From assembly GCA_944472135.2 (NCBI GenBank), contig OX235265.1, positions 95,078,984-95,142,983 of the forward strand: a DNA stretch of 64,000 nucleotides, read 5' to 3'. Source of the stretch: Trichobilharzia regenti. Taxonomy: Eukaryota; Platyhelminthes; Trematoda; Strigeidida; Schistosomatidae. Positions within the stretch are counted from its first letter, which is position 1. The number at the start of each line of letters is the position of its first letter. Shown here piece by piece: positions 22,700-33,799 of this stretch. The translations under genes were made by a program, and so were the position numbers. The notes beneath the pieces were generated by a model. It searched no databases, had not been told where the DNA came from, and worked only from the letters and a program-made list of their open reading frames with translations.

Positions 22700-23490
22700 T
22701 AGAATGCAATGAAATGGAAAAAAACTTTCGATCATACTATGCCATACATGACTGTCTTTTACAGTTCAGCAACTAAGAAGCAGCTAAGACAGGACTTTAA
22801 GTGGACAGACATAAAGAAGACGGAGATGATGAAGGTAACGAACCAACAACAACAACAACAACTAGCACTAATCACCATCACCATGAGAGATTTGACAGAG
22901 CTCACTTCCTTCACTTATCCAGCTGGGAAGCGTGGTTTCAACCACAGGCAGCCAGAACGGATGAAGATATCAAAACCAGAATTGGAATTGCAAGAAATAC
23001 CTCCATCACTCTCTGAAATCAGTTTGGAAATCTTTTACACTCCGTGTCATGAAGAACAAGATTCGGATTATCAGAGCAAGTGTGAAGTCAGCCAGTTCTC
23101 CTACTTGGGTTAGAAACTTGGCATGTGTGTCACGTAAAGCGCTTGCAACAAGTAACAGACTTTTATCAACAACAGCTTTCGCTGGCTCCGTCGCTGGCCA
23201 TCAGGAATTAACAACACGGAACCTTGTAATGGAAAAAATTAATCAAAAACCCATTGCTTAGCAAATATGTAGGGGAAAATGGAGATCCACCGAGGATATG
23301 TTGAGGATGGCGTCGAACGACATCACACTCAATGCACGCTATCGCTTGAGTGGAATCCGAAAGGCAAGTGACGAGTGGGTCTTAGGTTGGAGGTGATATG
23401 GAGGAGGTCGAGGGAGTAGGAAATGAGAAATTGTGGGTAGTCGTGGACCCATCTGAAGAGGATAACAGAAAACAGAAGAAAATGTAGACA
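22700..23490 (+). mobile_element. RTE-type LINE fragment (C-terminal half)
   Basis: Plus-strand frames carry KTEMMKVTNQQQQQQ, a shifted FTYP/LGS region, and the segment corresponding to SIKNKIR, NSCLRS and RKKWRW, ending near 23490 with EDNRKQKKM-like sequence. Gln codons (CAA repeats) sit in the same linker as in the other copies. At least three frameshifts break it. Its LINE 3' tail is not complete. Confidence 0.65.
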
Positions 23491-23819
23491 TGTGTGTTGA
23501 AATCCTATCTTCTACTTGGAACTTTCTTTTTTAGAAGCAGTACTCACCAGAGTGCTTTTATCTTAAAAAGATACATGCTTATTACAAACAAATAATTCCA
23601 CCCACTACCTTAACCACCAGTCATAGGTAACTAACTGCACTAGAATCCCAACACTATTAAAAATCCTAAAACTATTGGGTTTCTGAAACTTTTCAAATAA
23701 AAAAGATCAGTTAGTTGTTTTGCTAAAGTCAGTTTTCATTCTTTGTTGAGTGATTATATTCAAATGGAATTCTGTGTCTCTATGGACATGTTGTCTGCTA
23801 GTCCGGAGACTGTAATGAT

Positions 23820-24000
23820 GTTTAAGGTTGATAGTTGGTAGTGACTAGCAATAGCAAACACCAGGATGTACATTTCATCCTATTTGGGACTCATCATCTG
23901 GATGTATCTGCCTTTAAGGTATGTGATGGTGTCCCCACTGAGACTTGAAGGATGCATCCACCGTTTCAAACGTCTAGTGGACGATGCTTTGGCGTTTGAG
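23820..24000 (-). mobile_element. S3 (Sm-alpha-like) SINE fragment without the AGGT insertion
   Basis: Complement: ATCCAGATGATGAGTCCC, AATAGGATGAAATG, then ACATCCTGGTG. Core ATGATGA (C3 to A). Here helix II runs straight into GAAA, so this copy is of the ancestral type. Part of the tRNA-like region follows to about 24000. Confidence 0.65.
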
Positions 24001-24144
24001 ATGTTGGTTACCGGGTCACGTTCTTGTTGGAAACTACACCACTAGATGAGGCACCAGCTTCATCTAACTGACGAATTCCAAGTAGGACGAAACGTGTCTT
24101 TTGTGTGTGTCTTCTACTGTTGGTCGGCACCATTAAGAATATAA

Positions 24145-25190
24145 AATACTATATTATACACCTCATCCAACAGTTATACGACAATGCTGCATGCCAAGTA
24201 ATCCACAACGGGAAACTTACGGAAGCCTTCGAAGTGAGGACGGGAGTGAGGCAAGGCTGTCTACTATCACCAATGATCTTCCTGATTGCAATTGATTGGA
24301 TAATGCGACAGACAACGGCAACCAACGAGGGAACAGGCATAAAAGACTTGGAGGATCTGGATTTCGCCGATGATATATGTCTGATTTCCCACAAACGGGA
24401 AGATATGCAAGTGAAAAGCAACAAGTTGGCAGAACAAGCATCCAGAGAAGACAGGACTTCAGGTGAACATAGATAAAACAGAGATGATGAAGATTCCTAG
24501 CCAACATCAACAGCAACAACAACAACAGACAGCAATCAGCATAAGTGGGAAGAACCTGAAAGAAACAACCTCCTTCACCTACCTGGGAAGCATCGTCTCA
24601 ACTACAGGCGGAACTGACGAGGATATCAAAGCCAGAATCGGAAAAGCAAGACAAGCTTTCATTGCTCTCAAATCTGTGTGGAGGTCAACAAAACTCAGCA
24701 TCAAAAATAAGATCCGGACTTTCTACTCCAATGTAAAGTCAGTGCTACCATACGGATCAGAGACTTGGCGAGTCATAAAGAGCACCTCGGACAAACTTCA
24801 GGCCTTCATTAACAGTTGTCTTCGCTCAATACTCAAGATCAGATGGCCAGGAAAGATTAGCAACAGGGATCTCTGGCAATGAGCGGACCAACACAGCAGG
24901 GACCGATTGTGAAACAAATAGGCAGAAAGAAATGGAGATGGATTGGCCATACGCTGAGGAAACCATCAAGTGACATCACTAGACAAGCCCTCGAGTGGAA
25001 CCCGAAAGGGAGGCGGCGAGTTGGTCGTCAGTGCAAGAGTGACTTGGAGGAGGTCATGCGAAGAGGAGATGAAAGCATGTGGACAGACCTGGAGCAGGGT
25101 AAAAAAGTTGTCAGAAAACCGAAGGCAATGGAGGTGCGCAGCTGAAGCCCTATGTTCCTCTGGGAACTAAAGGATACAATAATAATAAAA
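24145..25190 (+). mobile_element. RTE-type LINE, 5'-truncated copy with complete 3' end
   Basis: RTE LINEs encode an apurinic-type endonuclease and a reverse transcriptase; only the last third remains. In order: QLYDNAACQVIHNGKLTEAF, the RT box VRQGCLLSPMIFLIAIDW, the catalytic box LDFADDICLISH, a poly-Gln linker, FTYLGSIVSTTGG, VLPYGSETWRV, INSCLRSILKIRWPG and RRWGRQ-like basic sequence. Two frameshifts, near 24465 and 24880, split it into three overlapping frames. The 3' end CTGAAGCCCTATGTTCC runs into an AATAATAAT tail at about 25180. This is the best preserved 3' end of the family in the window. Confidence 0.85.
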
Positions 25191-26159
25191 ATTATTCAAT
25201 ATAAATAGTTTAACTTTCACCAGCTTATTTCTTTCGGTTTTCAATGCGAAATTACTTTGAATAATCTTCATGATCCTTGTCATAATATTCAATTTTCTTT
25301 TCAAGATAAACCATTTAACTAATTGATACTGACAACATTTACAATTCTTATTTGCTAAGTATTTGGTGCTTTGGAGTTTGATTGTGTTTTGTTTTCAGTT
25401 TGTATATGGTATTCTGTTAAAATTCTGGTTTACTTTCACCGTGTTTTAGGATGTTGAAAATGGGCATATATATATATATATATTTCCTGATAATATGTTT
25501 ACTCTTTTTGACAGAAAGGCAGCGCAGTGTAGCAATCTGTGTATATATACAATCGAAGTGATGCTTGTCAAATACTTTCTGCAAGCATTCATCATTGTCA
25601 TAACACTCCCTTTGTTTTCCCACTGTCTCTCTCTCTCAAAACGTCCCTCTGTTGCTCTCTCCCTCACTGTATGTGTCACTTAGATAAGTAGAACGCATTC
25701 ATATTGATAATTTTGTTATAATTTATTAAATTTTCACTGTTGCATTGAACATTGAAAAAATAAGTGGAGGGTTTTTTTTTAAAAGTTGGGTTCCCTAATT
25801 TCAGATATTATGTTGCCAGATTTAAACAATGACAGCCAGCAAAAATACTTTTGACATTGAACTTCAGAAACTACAGAACCTACTTGATATGTATGTTGCT
25901 GTGAAAATGACATTATAGAAAATTATGGTGGGGTGGGATTGTTTGTTAAGTTGTTGCTCTTTTTTTTTGGGGGGGGGATGATTATTTGACAGATGACTAG
26001 GTAGATAACAAAAGGGAATGATTGGTGTTTTACATTTGCAGCCAACCAGCTATATATATTATTGTTTTTTTAACATAGCTAAAATCCTGGAGTCATTCAC
26101 TGATAAGGTGACCAGAAATATGGAATCTGTCGGTGTTTGTGTAGACCTCAACATTCAGT
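25191..26159. other. Unassigned AT-rich sequence
   Basis: TA microsatellite and a poly-T/poly-G stretch near 25960-25978. No gene. Confidence 0.35.
25465..25486. repeat. TA microsatellite
   Basis: Uninterrupted TA dinucleotides. Confidence 0.85.
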
Positions 26160-26850
26160 GGAACTGTGAAGTCTTTTGTCGTATTTAAGCTACAGACGTT
26201 TCCGTCTCTGTGGTGATATACTGCTATTTCTTTGTTCTTTGTGTCATTGCTGTCGTCAGCTGCTCTTTCGTAGACACTTAAAAAAATCCTTCAGTGACTT
26301 CAAGCAAATTAATTATAAGTGCAGTAAAAGCATTTCAGATGCTGCCGTTGTACTGCATCATGGTATTGTCTCGAGTCTGGACACAGATGCGAAGTTCGTT
26401 TGAACCTCATTTTAAGCCTAAGCTGATAGATTTGATTCTTTTTATTGAACACTTGGATACAAACCAAAATGACCTCAATACTCATTGAGCCCTTAGTTAC
26501 AAGGTAGTTGTCTTCATATTTCTCGCGTAGGAAAACACACTGTTTTTAATCGGAAGCTCTCCACTTTTTCGCTTACTGAAGGTGGTGTATACCAACATGA
26601 TGTACCACCACCTCCGTTCCAATTCTTTATGCACGACCTTTCCAAATTCTTTAAAGGCTAATTTCTCTAAATATGCTGATAACTTGACAATTTTTTGAGT
26701 AGCGGTTTCTGCCGTAGACTGTTCTTATATGAATATTTCTTTATGTGAGGTTAACTAGTGGTTCGATTTGGATGTCCTTAAACTGTATCCTTTTAGATAT
26801 CAGCATGTCAGTTTCAATTGGAGATAGAAACAAGATTTGCATTGGTCGAT
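26160..26850 (+). mobile_element. CR1-like LINE reverse-transcriptase fragment, decayed
   Basis: Out-of-frame blocks resemble LINE motifs: GVYQHDVPPPPFQFFMHDLS looks like a decayed GVPQGSVLGPLLFNIYINDL box, and near 26665 ISKYADNLTIF resembles the YADD box. Several stops. The assignment rests on motif order only. Confidence 0.4.
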
Positions 26851-26909
26851 TCAATCACATGAATCTTGTAATATCCACGGCAGGATATTTATTTCTGTTA
26901 TTTTATTAG

Positions 26910-27125
26910 TTTGCGTTCGTAGCGGAGCATAGGTCCTCAAGCTTGAGCTTTGGAGTTTCCGTAGCAGTGGTTTTATTTTCACGGAGTGGGGTTATTTGCC
27001 TTAAACCTAACCTTTGCTGTTCCCCAGACCTAATTCCAGCTTAGGCAGGCCTATGAATTTATGGACTAGGAATCAAACTTCACACCGCATACGTGGTTGA
27101 CGAGCATTCTACGGCTGAACGAACG
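26910..27125 (-). mobile_element. S1 SINE copy
   Basis: The complement has the tail first (GAGCATAGGTCCTCAAGCTT), then GGAGTTTCCGTAGCAGTGG, the CATGCC-type body and a decayed head near 27100. Single copy. Confidence 0.65.
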
Positions 27126-27999
27126 ACACGTTTAACAACAATCCATTATTAAATAAATCAAATATTACATATATTGGTGTCAGTTTCTCTATCCAATCTT
27201 CAACGTCTGTTTTATATCCTACTGAGACTTATAAGTGATATTTCGATCGACTTACTATATAAGTAGGCTGAGACTGCCGAAAAATCCAACTTCTTCTCCT
27301 ACAATTTATTAAGCTATTTATTCTTTCCTTTTTTCTCCCCGGTACTTCTCAATATAGTCCATGTTATATTGCGTGGAACTTTGAAGGCTGTATGGAGGCT
27401 TAAGAGATTGTCTTTAACCTAAGTGGCCGATACTGTTGTTGATACACATTTTAATTACTAAGAAGTAATTTGTGAACTTGAATATTCTATTATTCGCAAC
27501 CTTTCCCTGGAATCTCTATACTGCTGAAACCAGAGTAAATTTCGTAGGAATTTATCCTTGCACAGCGAAATACTAAAATTCAATCACGCTATACATTTAG
27601 TACGTATTCAGTCTGAAGGGAAGAATGTCAGTTGAATATCTCTTCACACCATCTAATCCACTTATATTTCCTCACACACACTTCTTTGATAATAGATGGC
27701 TAGCATTTTCGCCTCCACAGTCCCTTGTTGTTTATTCTTTCCAGTTGGTCATTTGAACTTCTGCATCGGTACAGTGAGGGCAGGTATTGATGAGTATTTA
27801 GAATTTATTTTCTTAGCGATGTAGTTCTGTGAACTTAGACGGAAGCACTAGATTGGTTCGTAACCAGTGCTCAGTGCTATACGTTTTCACATCGATTTCA
27901 CACTAATGAACAATTGGATTACTTTTCTCACTCTAGCTTTGAAATCCTTACCTTTGCATTCCCTACATTCTCTAGACTCACTTGAATTCTTGTCTTCAG

Positions 28000-28085
28000 T
28001 AATAATAGTAATAGCTTTATTCCAAACAGTACTTTTGGTGCAAATATGGAATTTTCAGCATGTAATATAAGATTGAACCTAATTT
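28000..28085 (-). mobile_element. CR1-like LINE or S2 SINE 3' tail
   Basis: The complement reads CATGCTGAAAATTCCATATT, then GTACTGTTTGGAATAAAGC and ATTATTACTATTATT. This matches the end of the LINE at 38433-39545 and the tail of the S2 SINEs. The upstream body was not recognised. Confidence 0.6.
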
Positions 28086-28888
28086 TCTCACTACAGGGAC
28101 AATAATTGTAATAAGGCATTTACAATAATAATATTGTTTAATAAGAAATGAATATTAAATTAAATGAAATGAAAATATCAACGACAGTGCATTAAGGAGA
28201 ACAAGAAAAACAGTTACGTTTACTTAGAGTTCATCAGTAAGTGGGTAATTTCCTGTCTTACAGTCTTCTCATCACATAACATTTGTGCTAAATAAGGTAT
28301 TGTAGGGTTTTTGTACCTGGTCGTCAAGGCATGCAATGTTTTGTAGATGCTTCTAGTTCTACCAATTGGGATGAACGGTGAAAGTCATGTATGGAGAGGA
28401 TAGTCAGAGTCTGACAGGAATCCAAATGCATACCTACAGTAGTATTAAAGAGTTGGTTTAGCAACACCCTACCCGCTCTACTGACGGCTTAAATAGCTTA
28501 AGTAGCCCTGGAGGGATTAAAGGATGGGAACAGTAAAGAAGTATAGTCAGAATACAAGAAATAAAAACCGAAAATAGTAGAGACAGAATGATAACAGATT
28601 ATCTTAACTTACATACACTGACGTTGGACAAAATATCTTTCTAGAAAGTAACATGAAATGGGAAGACCAGTAAAAGATGACCAGAGGAGGTACACAGTTC
28701 AACGTATATAACATTCCACGACGTCACCTTAAGCGAATTCTTCTGCATTTCTTCAGGTGTTTGCAAAATTCAGACTAAAGCACCTGTGAAATTCACACCT
28801 TCTAGGATTCCTTACTGGATCCCCCGCACAGAATAGACGTCAGTGTCAGTTAGCATTACAGAGAACTATGAACTTTAGAATTTTATGA

Positions 28889-28912
28889 AATATATATATA
28901 TATATATATATG
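28889..28912. repeat. TA microsatellite
   Basis: Uninterrupted TA dinucleotides. Confidence 0.85.
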
Positions 28913-29104
28913 TTAAGAATAACACGCATCTCAAAAAAATAAATCCAGAGTTATGTTTGCTTGACAAAATAACTATCACAAAAATGTATCATTTTAAAAC
29001 AACTTTGACAGATAATGCAAATAATAATGTGATTTTTGTTGTGCTAAAGTTTTACAAGTTGTTTTTTCTGCCTTTATGCAAATTTTCTCATTGTCACTCC
29101 TCCG

Positions 29105-29166
<62 letters not shown>
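29105..29166. repeat. Long TA microsatellite
   Basis: About 60 bp of TA with one C near its start. The plus-strand frame 28885-29178 runs through it and is an artefact. Confidence 0.9.
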
Positions 29167-29169
<3 letters not shown>

Positions 29170-29599
29170 TATATGTGAAACAAAGTGAAGTCAATGAAAG
29201 CCTCAGAAATCAAGTATTCAAAATCTTAAATTATATTGTTCATTCCAAAAAAAGTGAGACAGAGAGAGAGAGAGAGTAAAGATTGAAAATAAGATATTCC
29301 GTTAGGAAAAGCCCATAAAGTAGAAAAAAAAAGCTTTGAGTTTTCTGTTAAGATATGCAAATATGTGTATGAGAAACAAGGTTTGTTTCATTTTTTTTTT
29401 ATTTAAAACTTAACCAAATGAAGGGATGCTATGAAGTAACCAAAAAGTGTGTTAAACAGTAGTGAATTAAATTTTATCTTAGCAGATTATCGGTTTATTC
29501 ACACTACAATTAGTTGCATTGGACAATTTAGTTTTTGAGATTTCTCTCTGTATTGGAGACATGTTGGCTTCATGACTTTGTTAAGCAATATAAAGGTGA

Positions 29600-30784
29600 T
29601 TATAGATGATCGTAGTTTCTTTGAGAAGCGTCAAAAATGCCCTTGTACGCATGTTTTTCTCCTGACACAAAAAATGTTTTTCTTATTTGTAAACGAAAAT
29701 TGTATTTGTAAACTAGCAGTGAAATTGAAATGAGTGATTCCAACGTTTTTTTGCGTTCGGCAAACTTGTCGGTCTGGACTTCTTCAGGGAAAATAATTGT
29801 AATTAAAAATAACATAACATCCTTACCGCGAAAAACCTTCGGATTAAATAAAGCGAATCCTTTACAGTCATGATATATGAATGTAATATTGTGCATTGAA
29901 ACCTTACGGTCATCACTGGTGAAGGTTAAGGATAAAATAGAAGAAGACAACAAACAGAATTGTTTGTGTCAGATCAATGTGGGGACTGTGACGCTGTGTA
30001 TCAAGAAGAAACTTCCAGACAGAGTGAGGGAGCATTAAAATATCTGAAGGTAGTTCCAAAGACCACTACAGACTTAAAGAGGCTAGAAAATAGATCAGTG
30101 ATTGCACTTCATTCGACAGAAATGGGACACAGAATCGATTTTGATAGGACTAAAGTTCTACAACAATATTTTGGTTCGCATAAAGGAAGACTGTCTTACC
30201 ACAGAAGCTCTACATATATATGATTTAGTTAAAACAGTTTGAATAGACGTGAATAAGTGACGTTAGCTGATGCGTAGGAAATCCTGATTATTAAATAAAA
30301 ATGGATTTGTGTCACTAATTGATCATACTTGATCTAAATTCCTGATTGTCTATATCTTCTTACGGAGAGGCTAACACATATTTTACACACATACACATAC
30401 ACACAATTGTACACCGCATATACACATATATTCTCATATTCAGTTATCTACGACCATGAACTTTTAGTCGAACGTAATCTGATGAAAAGTACACTCTGTA
30501 TAAAGTGTTTAACAAAATTAGACTAATAGATGTAAGTCTGAGGTCAAATTTTGATCACAGCTCATACAGTTTTGATTATTATACTTGTTGATCCCTGTTT
30601 CATGACTAATATGATTGGACAAAGTTCTTAAAAACAAGAAATGTCGTTTTTGTATAAAAAAAACGTCTGTTATGTTAATGTCGATTAATCTCCCTGAAGA
30701 GGTTCGGACTGACCAGTTTGCAAAAGGCAAGACACGTTGGAATTACTCATTTCAATTTCGCTGAGATTTTACAAATATAATTTT
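29600..30784. mobile_element. Penelope-like element with inverted 3' ends around a GIY-YIG fragment
   Basis: The plus-strand frame 29960-30223 reads DQCGDCDAVYQEETSRQSE, LKRLENRSVIALHSTEMGH and RIDFDRTKVLQQYF, which is the GIY-YIG domain with YVGET changed to YQEET. The 3' end of the element follows on the plus strand (30650-30784). The same 3' end lies inverted upstream (29800-29680). Both hold CCCTGAAGA...ACGTTGGAAT...ACTCATTTCAATTTC. The right end is the target of the S4 composite inserted at 30785. Confidence 0.68.
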
Positions 30785-30869
30785 CTATAGTCTGGTTTGT
30801 AAGGATTAGTTATGTTTTACGAGTTGATCACGGATTGATATCAGTTAGAGAACCATTGAAAACCAGGGA

Positions 30870-30918
30870 GTACTGGACAGCTGCTGTTTCATCCTAGTTT
30901 GGGAATCATCGGCAGTAC
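30870..30918 (-). ncRNA. Hammerhead ribozyme (S4 type) in the left arm
   Basis: Inverted copy of 31070-31118 with the same CCGATGA core, ATGAAAC and GTC, and perfect helix I. Confidence 0.58.
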
Positions 30919-31069
30919 GCACCCACTGGGTTTCGAACCCAGGACCTTCCGGTTACAAGGCAAGCTCGTATACCATTCAGCCACTGGAACCCGATTCAAT
31001 GGCTCGTGAATTCTAACTTCGAGCTTGCCTTGTAACCGGAAGGTCCTGGGTTCGAAACCCAGTGGGTGC

Positions 31070-31118
31070 GTACTGCCGATGATTCCCAAACTAGGATGAA
31101 ACAGCAGCTGTCCAGTAC
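31070..31118 (+). ncRNA. Hammerhead ribozyme (S4 type), one core change
   Basis: Helix I GTACTG/CAGTAC is perfect. The core is CCGATGA (U4 to C), helix II TTCC/GGAT, then GAAA, helix III ACAGC/GCTGT, cleavage GTC. The U4 change and the mismatch closing helix II probably weaken it. A same-strand copy lies 394 bp downstream. Confidence 0.6.
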
Positions 31119-31462
31119 TCCCTGGTTTTCAATGGTTCTCTAACTGATATCAATCCGTGATCAACTCGTAAAACATAACTAATCCTTACAAACCAAACTA
31201 TAGAAAGTTAATCTGATGCTCGCTAGTGACTTGCTACAGGTTGGAGTTTCCTGAGTTCTAGTGAGAAGTCGTGACCAGTGAGGCCCAATTAGATGTCACG
31301 TGTGTGGATGGATGTCCCACCAACGACAATGGTTGGGGTCGCGCTAAATCACGAATTGGTAGAAGTTAGAATTCACGAGCCATTGAATCGGGTTCCAGTG
31401 GCTGAATGGTATACGAGCTTGCCTTGTAACCGGAAGGTCCTGGGTTCGAAACCCAGTGGGTG

Positions 31463-31512
31463 CGTACTGCCGATGATTCCCAAACTAGGATAAAACAGCA
31501 GCTGTCCAGTAC
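31463..31512 (+). ncRNA. Hammerhead ribozyme remnant (S4 type)
   Basis: Same as the copy at 31070 but GAAA is TAAA, removing the conserved G12. Probably inactive. Confidence 0.55.
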
Positions 31513-31576
31513 TCCCTGGTTTTCAATGGTTCTCTAACTGATATCAATCCGTGATCAACTCGTAAAATATAATTTT

Positions 31577-32228
31577 TACAAATGTCTACTTTTCACTCAC
31601 CGCTCAATTATGTTATGGAACAGTTCGGCCAAATCTTGATCACAGTTCATATGAACGGCTTTATGTCTTCAAATCACATGTTGTTTCGGTGATAATAGAT
31701 AGCATTGGGATATGAGTCGCACATCTTATCCTGTTAGAGCCCCATCGGCTGAATGCATTCGCATCGCGGGTGACACATTTCCCACTTGAACTTGAACTGA
31801 ACACTTATTATTTCTAATACCTCAAAAATAATCCATTATACAACGAGTATCAGCTGTAGCTTGTTTGAATTACCAGCTGAACTGGGGGAATCGAATCATG
31901 ATTAAGTCCTTACATCATATGAATGGGTATTCAAATTACTCTTTATTTACCATAACAACAGCTCCGAAACCCGAACTTTTGCTGTCAGTACTAATCATAC
32001 TATATTACCGGGAGGGGAGAGAGTTTTTAATTTATCACTAATGAACTACGTGACAATAACAAAAAGGTATGTCTGTAACACCTATTTGCTGCTCCAAATC
32101 GTCCAAGAATATTTTTGTGCTGAGTCTTGAGAATATCTGGGATATTTGTGATCTACCTTCTCTTTCTGCTTATCAGTCTCTCATTAGGTACATCGACAGA
32201 ATTATTGTTTCGCAAATCGTGTAGTTGT
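31577..32228. other. Unassigned AT-rich sequence
   Basis: Possible decayed SINE piece around 31690-31775; not assignable. Confidence 0.3.
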
Positions 32229-32450
32229 GCGTCGGTGGCATAGCGGTTAGGACGCTCGCCGACCATGCACATGGTCTGGGGTTCGACCCCCGGCCAACGC
32301 ACCCCTTTACCTGGCTAAGCCAAAAATAATGCTGGTAAATCGGAAAGGTTGGGCATGAGGCTAGCAACCCCATCCTGTAAAGATAAACAACGCTACAGAA
32401 ACTTCAAGCTACTGGCTTGAAGCCCTATGTTCCACTGGGAACGTGAAGGG
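32229..32450 (+). mobile_element. S1 SINE, best preserved copy
   Basis: 222 bp. The first 73 bases fold as a near-complete tRNA cloverleaf. The acceptor GCGTCGG faces CCAACGC, the anticodon-arm GACCAT faces ATGGTC, and the T arm is GGGGTTCGACCCCC. Box B is GGTTCGACCCC. The tail TTGAAGCCCTATGTTCCACT, then GGGAACGTGAAGG, matches the RTE LINE end at 25142-25174. It is not a tRNA gene: it continues directly into SINE body. Confidence 0.85.
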
Positions 32451-33799
32451 AAAACACCATGTAATCAAAATCACTATCACTATGAATGCTGAACCATTTT
32501 TAGACAAAAGTATGTCACATCCATTTTTACTTAACACGGGCTTGAGCAGAAGTTCAATATTGGTTGGAGATTTACCAGCAGTGTTCTTTAGTTCCCTATG
32601 GTTGTTTTCAAATGCTTGGAAACTTTGAACTCAAAACCTTGAACCTCTCCACTGTTCATGACTTGTTGTTCATGTAGATTCTGAAGGCAATTACGCAAAG
32701 GACTAAACAGCCTTCTAGATCATTTTTTTAAATCTATAATTCACCAAGTACTAAAAACCATACAATATTCATCCTTTCTTCTGACCGTAATGAGCTGATT
32801 GGAATAATAACAATATTCACGGCCCCTAGACATTTCACATACTTCCAACTAATATCCCATTAACACATTTCCCACATGATATCAGGTGGTTTCTTGCTAG
32901 TCAGCACTCACAAGTCAGCAAGGCGTATCTGCCTGCATTCTTGAAGAAACTCATGTCCCTACTTCTGAGATTCGAACTACTTGCATCCCCCAGTGCTGCA
33001 ATCAGTGACTTTACCAATGAGCTATTCATATAATTCATATAAAAACTTTGAAAGTTAATCTATATTTTTATTTCTTCTCCACAAACATTGAATGAATTGT
33101 CACTTTAACTTTTCAAATGTTTCAGGTTGTCTGATTCCACTATTGTCCACTTAATTTCCTTGATATTTTTTTTGCTGTGTTCAGTGTAACCGATCAGGTA
33201 AAGATTATGCAGTTTTTACAATTTTCTCCTATCTTTTAACTTCACTTTGTCTCTATATCTGATGATCAATCATTTCTCATTTGACAGTGTATTACTGGAC
33301 GGATTTACGATACTTGATGAACTATTGTGTTTGTTTTTTTAATATTGCATGCGCTAATTTCAATGTGTGATAGACTTTGCAATGACAATTTTTGATTTAT
33401 TTTTGATAATTTAAGTCAACTCATCAATCAGAAAACTGGAAAGGATTTGTCTGCTTCACCTTATTCAGATTCCGTTCAAATCTGAATCTTAGAACACGAT
33501 TTAAACAAGCAAAGGTGTACTTGCAGGTTTTACCGAATATACGTCTCTGCTTGTTTGCTTAAATCATCTTCTGAAATTATCTTAATTGCAATATTTAGAT
33601 CTGAATTTATCACAGGATGTTACGTAATTCTAATAGTTTATCTTTGTGTCACATTTGAGGAAATTAGAAATCGTTCGTGTCAGGGCGTATCTTTCCTTTG
33701 GATGACTTCATGAAGCTGCAATGGTTTTCTGAAATGTAAGCCAGAGAAAAAACATGTTTAAGAAGTAAACTGAATAGTGTTTTACAATAAAAAAGAATG
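32451..33799. other. Unassigned AT-rich sequence with an S5 piece
   Basis: A hairpin-forming inverted repeat lies at about 33500-33575 (TTTAAACAAGCA against TGCTTGTTTGCTTAAA). No gene. Confidence 0.35.
32890..33015 (-). mobile_element. S5 SINE fragment
   Basis: Complement of the S5 head: AAGTCAGCAAGGCGTATCTG, AAACTCATGTCCCTACTTCT, GAGATTCGAAC (box B complement). Confidence 0.5.

Larger units (their letters stand above)
27126..29104. other. Unassigned AT-rich sequence
   Basis: Only the LINE tail at 28000-28085 and a TA run are recognised. Confidence 0.35.
30785..31564. mobile_element. S4 composite: inverted pair followed by a tandem copy
   Basis: Left arm 30785-31018 (minus), right arm 31019-31205 (plus), then a further plus unit starting GATGCTCGCTAGTGAC at 31214 and running to 31564. 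The 12 bp AAATATAATTTT (30773-30784, 31565-31576) flanks the whole composite. Frames at 30889-31089 and 31293-31493 translate identically on opposite strands because of this symmetry; they are not genes. Three hammerhead copies are inside. Confidence 0.82.

Noticed and set aside
24058..24104. Hammerhead-like core CTGACGA...GGACGAAACG upstream of the LINE copy
   Set aside because: The core blocks are present, but helix I does not pair and helix II has a closing mismatch. It may be a very decayed S3 relic.
24149..24525. Minus-strand frames opposite the LINE reverse transcriptase
   Set aside because: Shadows of the plus-strand coding region, which carries the catalytic boxes.
28885..29178. 97-codon frame
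   Set aside because: A third of it is the TA microsatellite translated as Tyr-Ile repeats.
30889..31493. Two frames on opposite strands with the same 66-residue translation
   Set aside because: They arise from the inverted and direct S4 copies. The GFEPRT-like part is simply the translated box B of the tRNA-like region. Similar artefacts occur at 9580-9801, 11437-11622, 42071-42337 and 21116-21322.
32229..32302. Possible tRNA gene
   Set aside because: It folds like a tRNA but runs directly into SINE body and LINE tail, and the same head recurs in other S1/S2 copies. No independent tRNA gene was found in the window.
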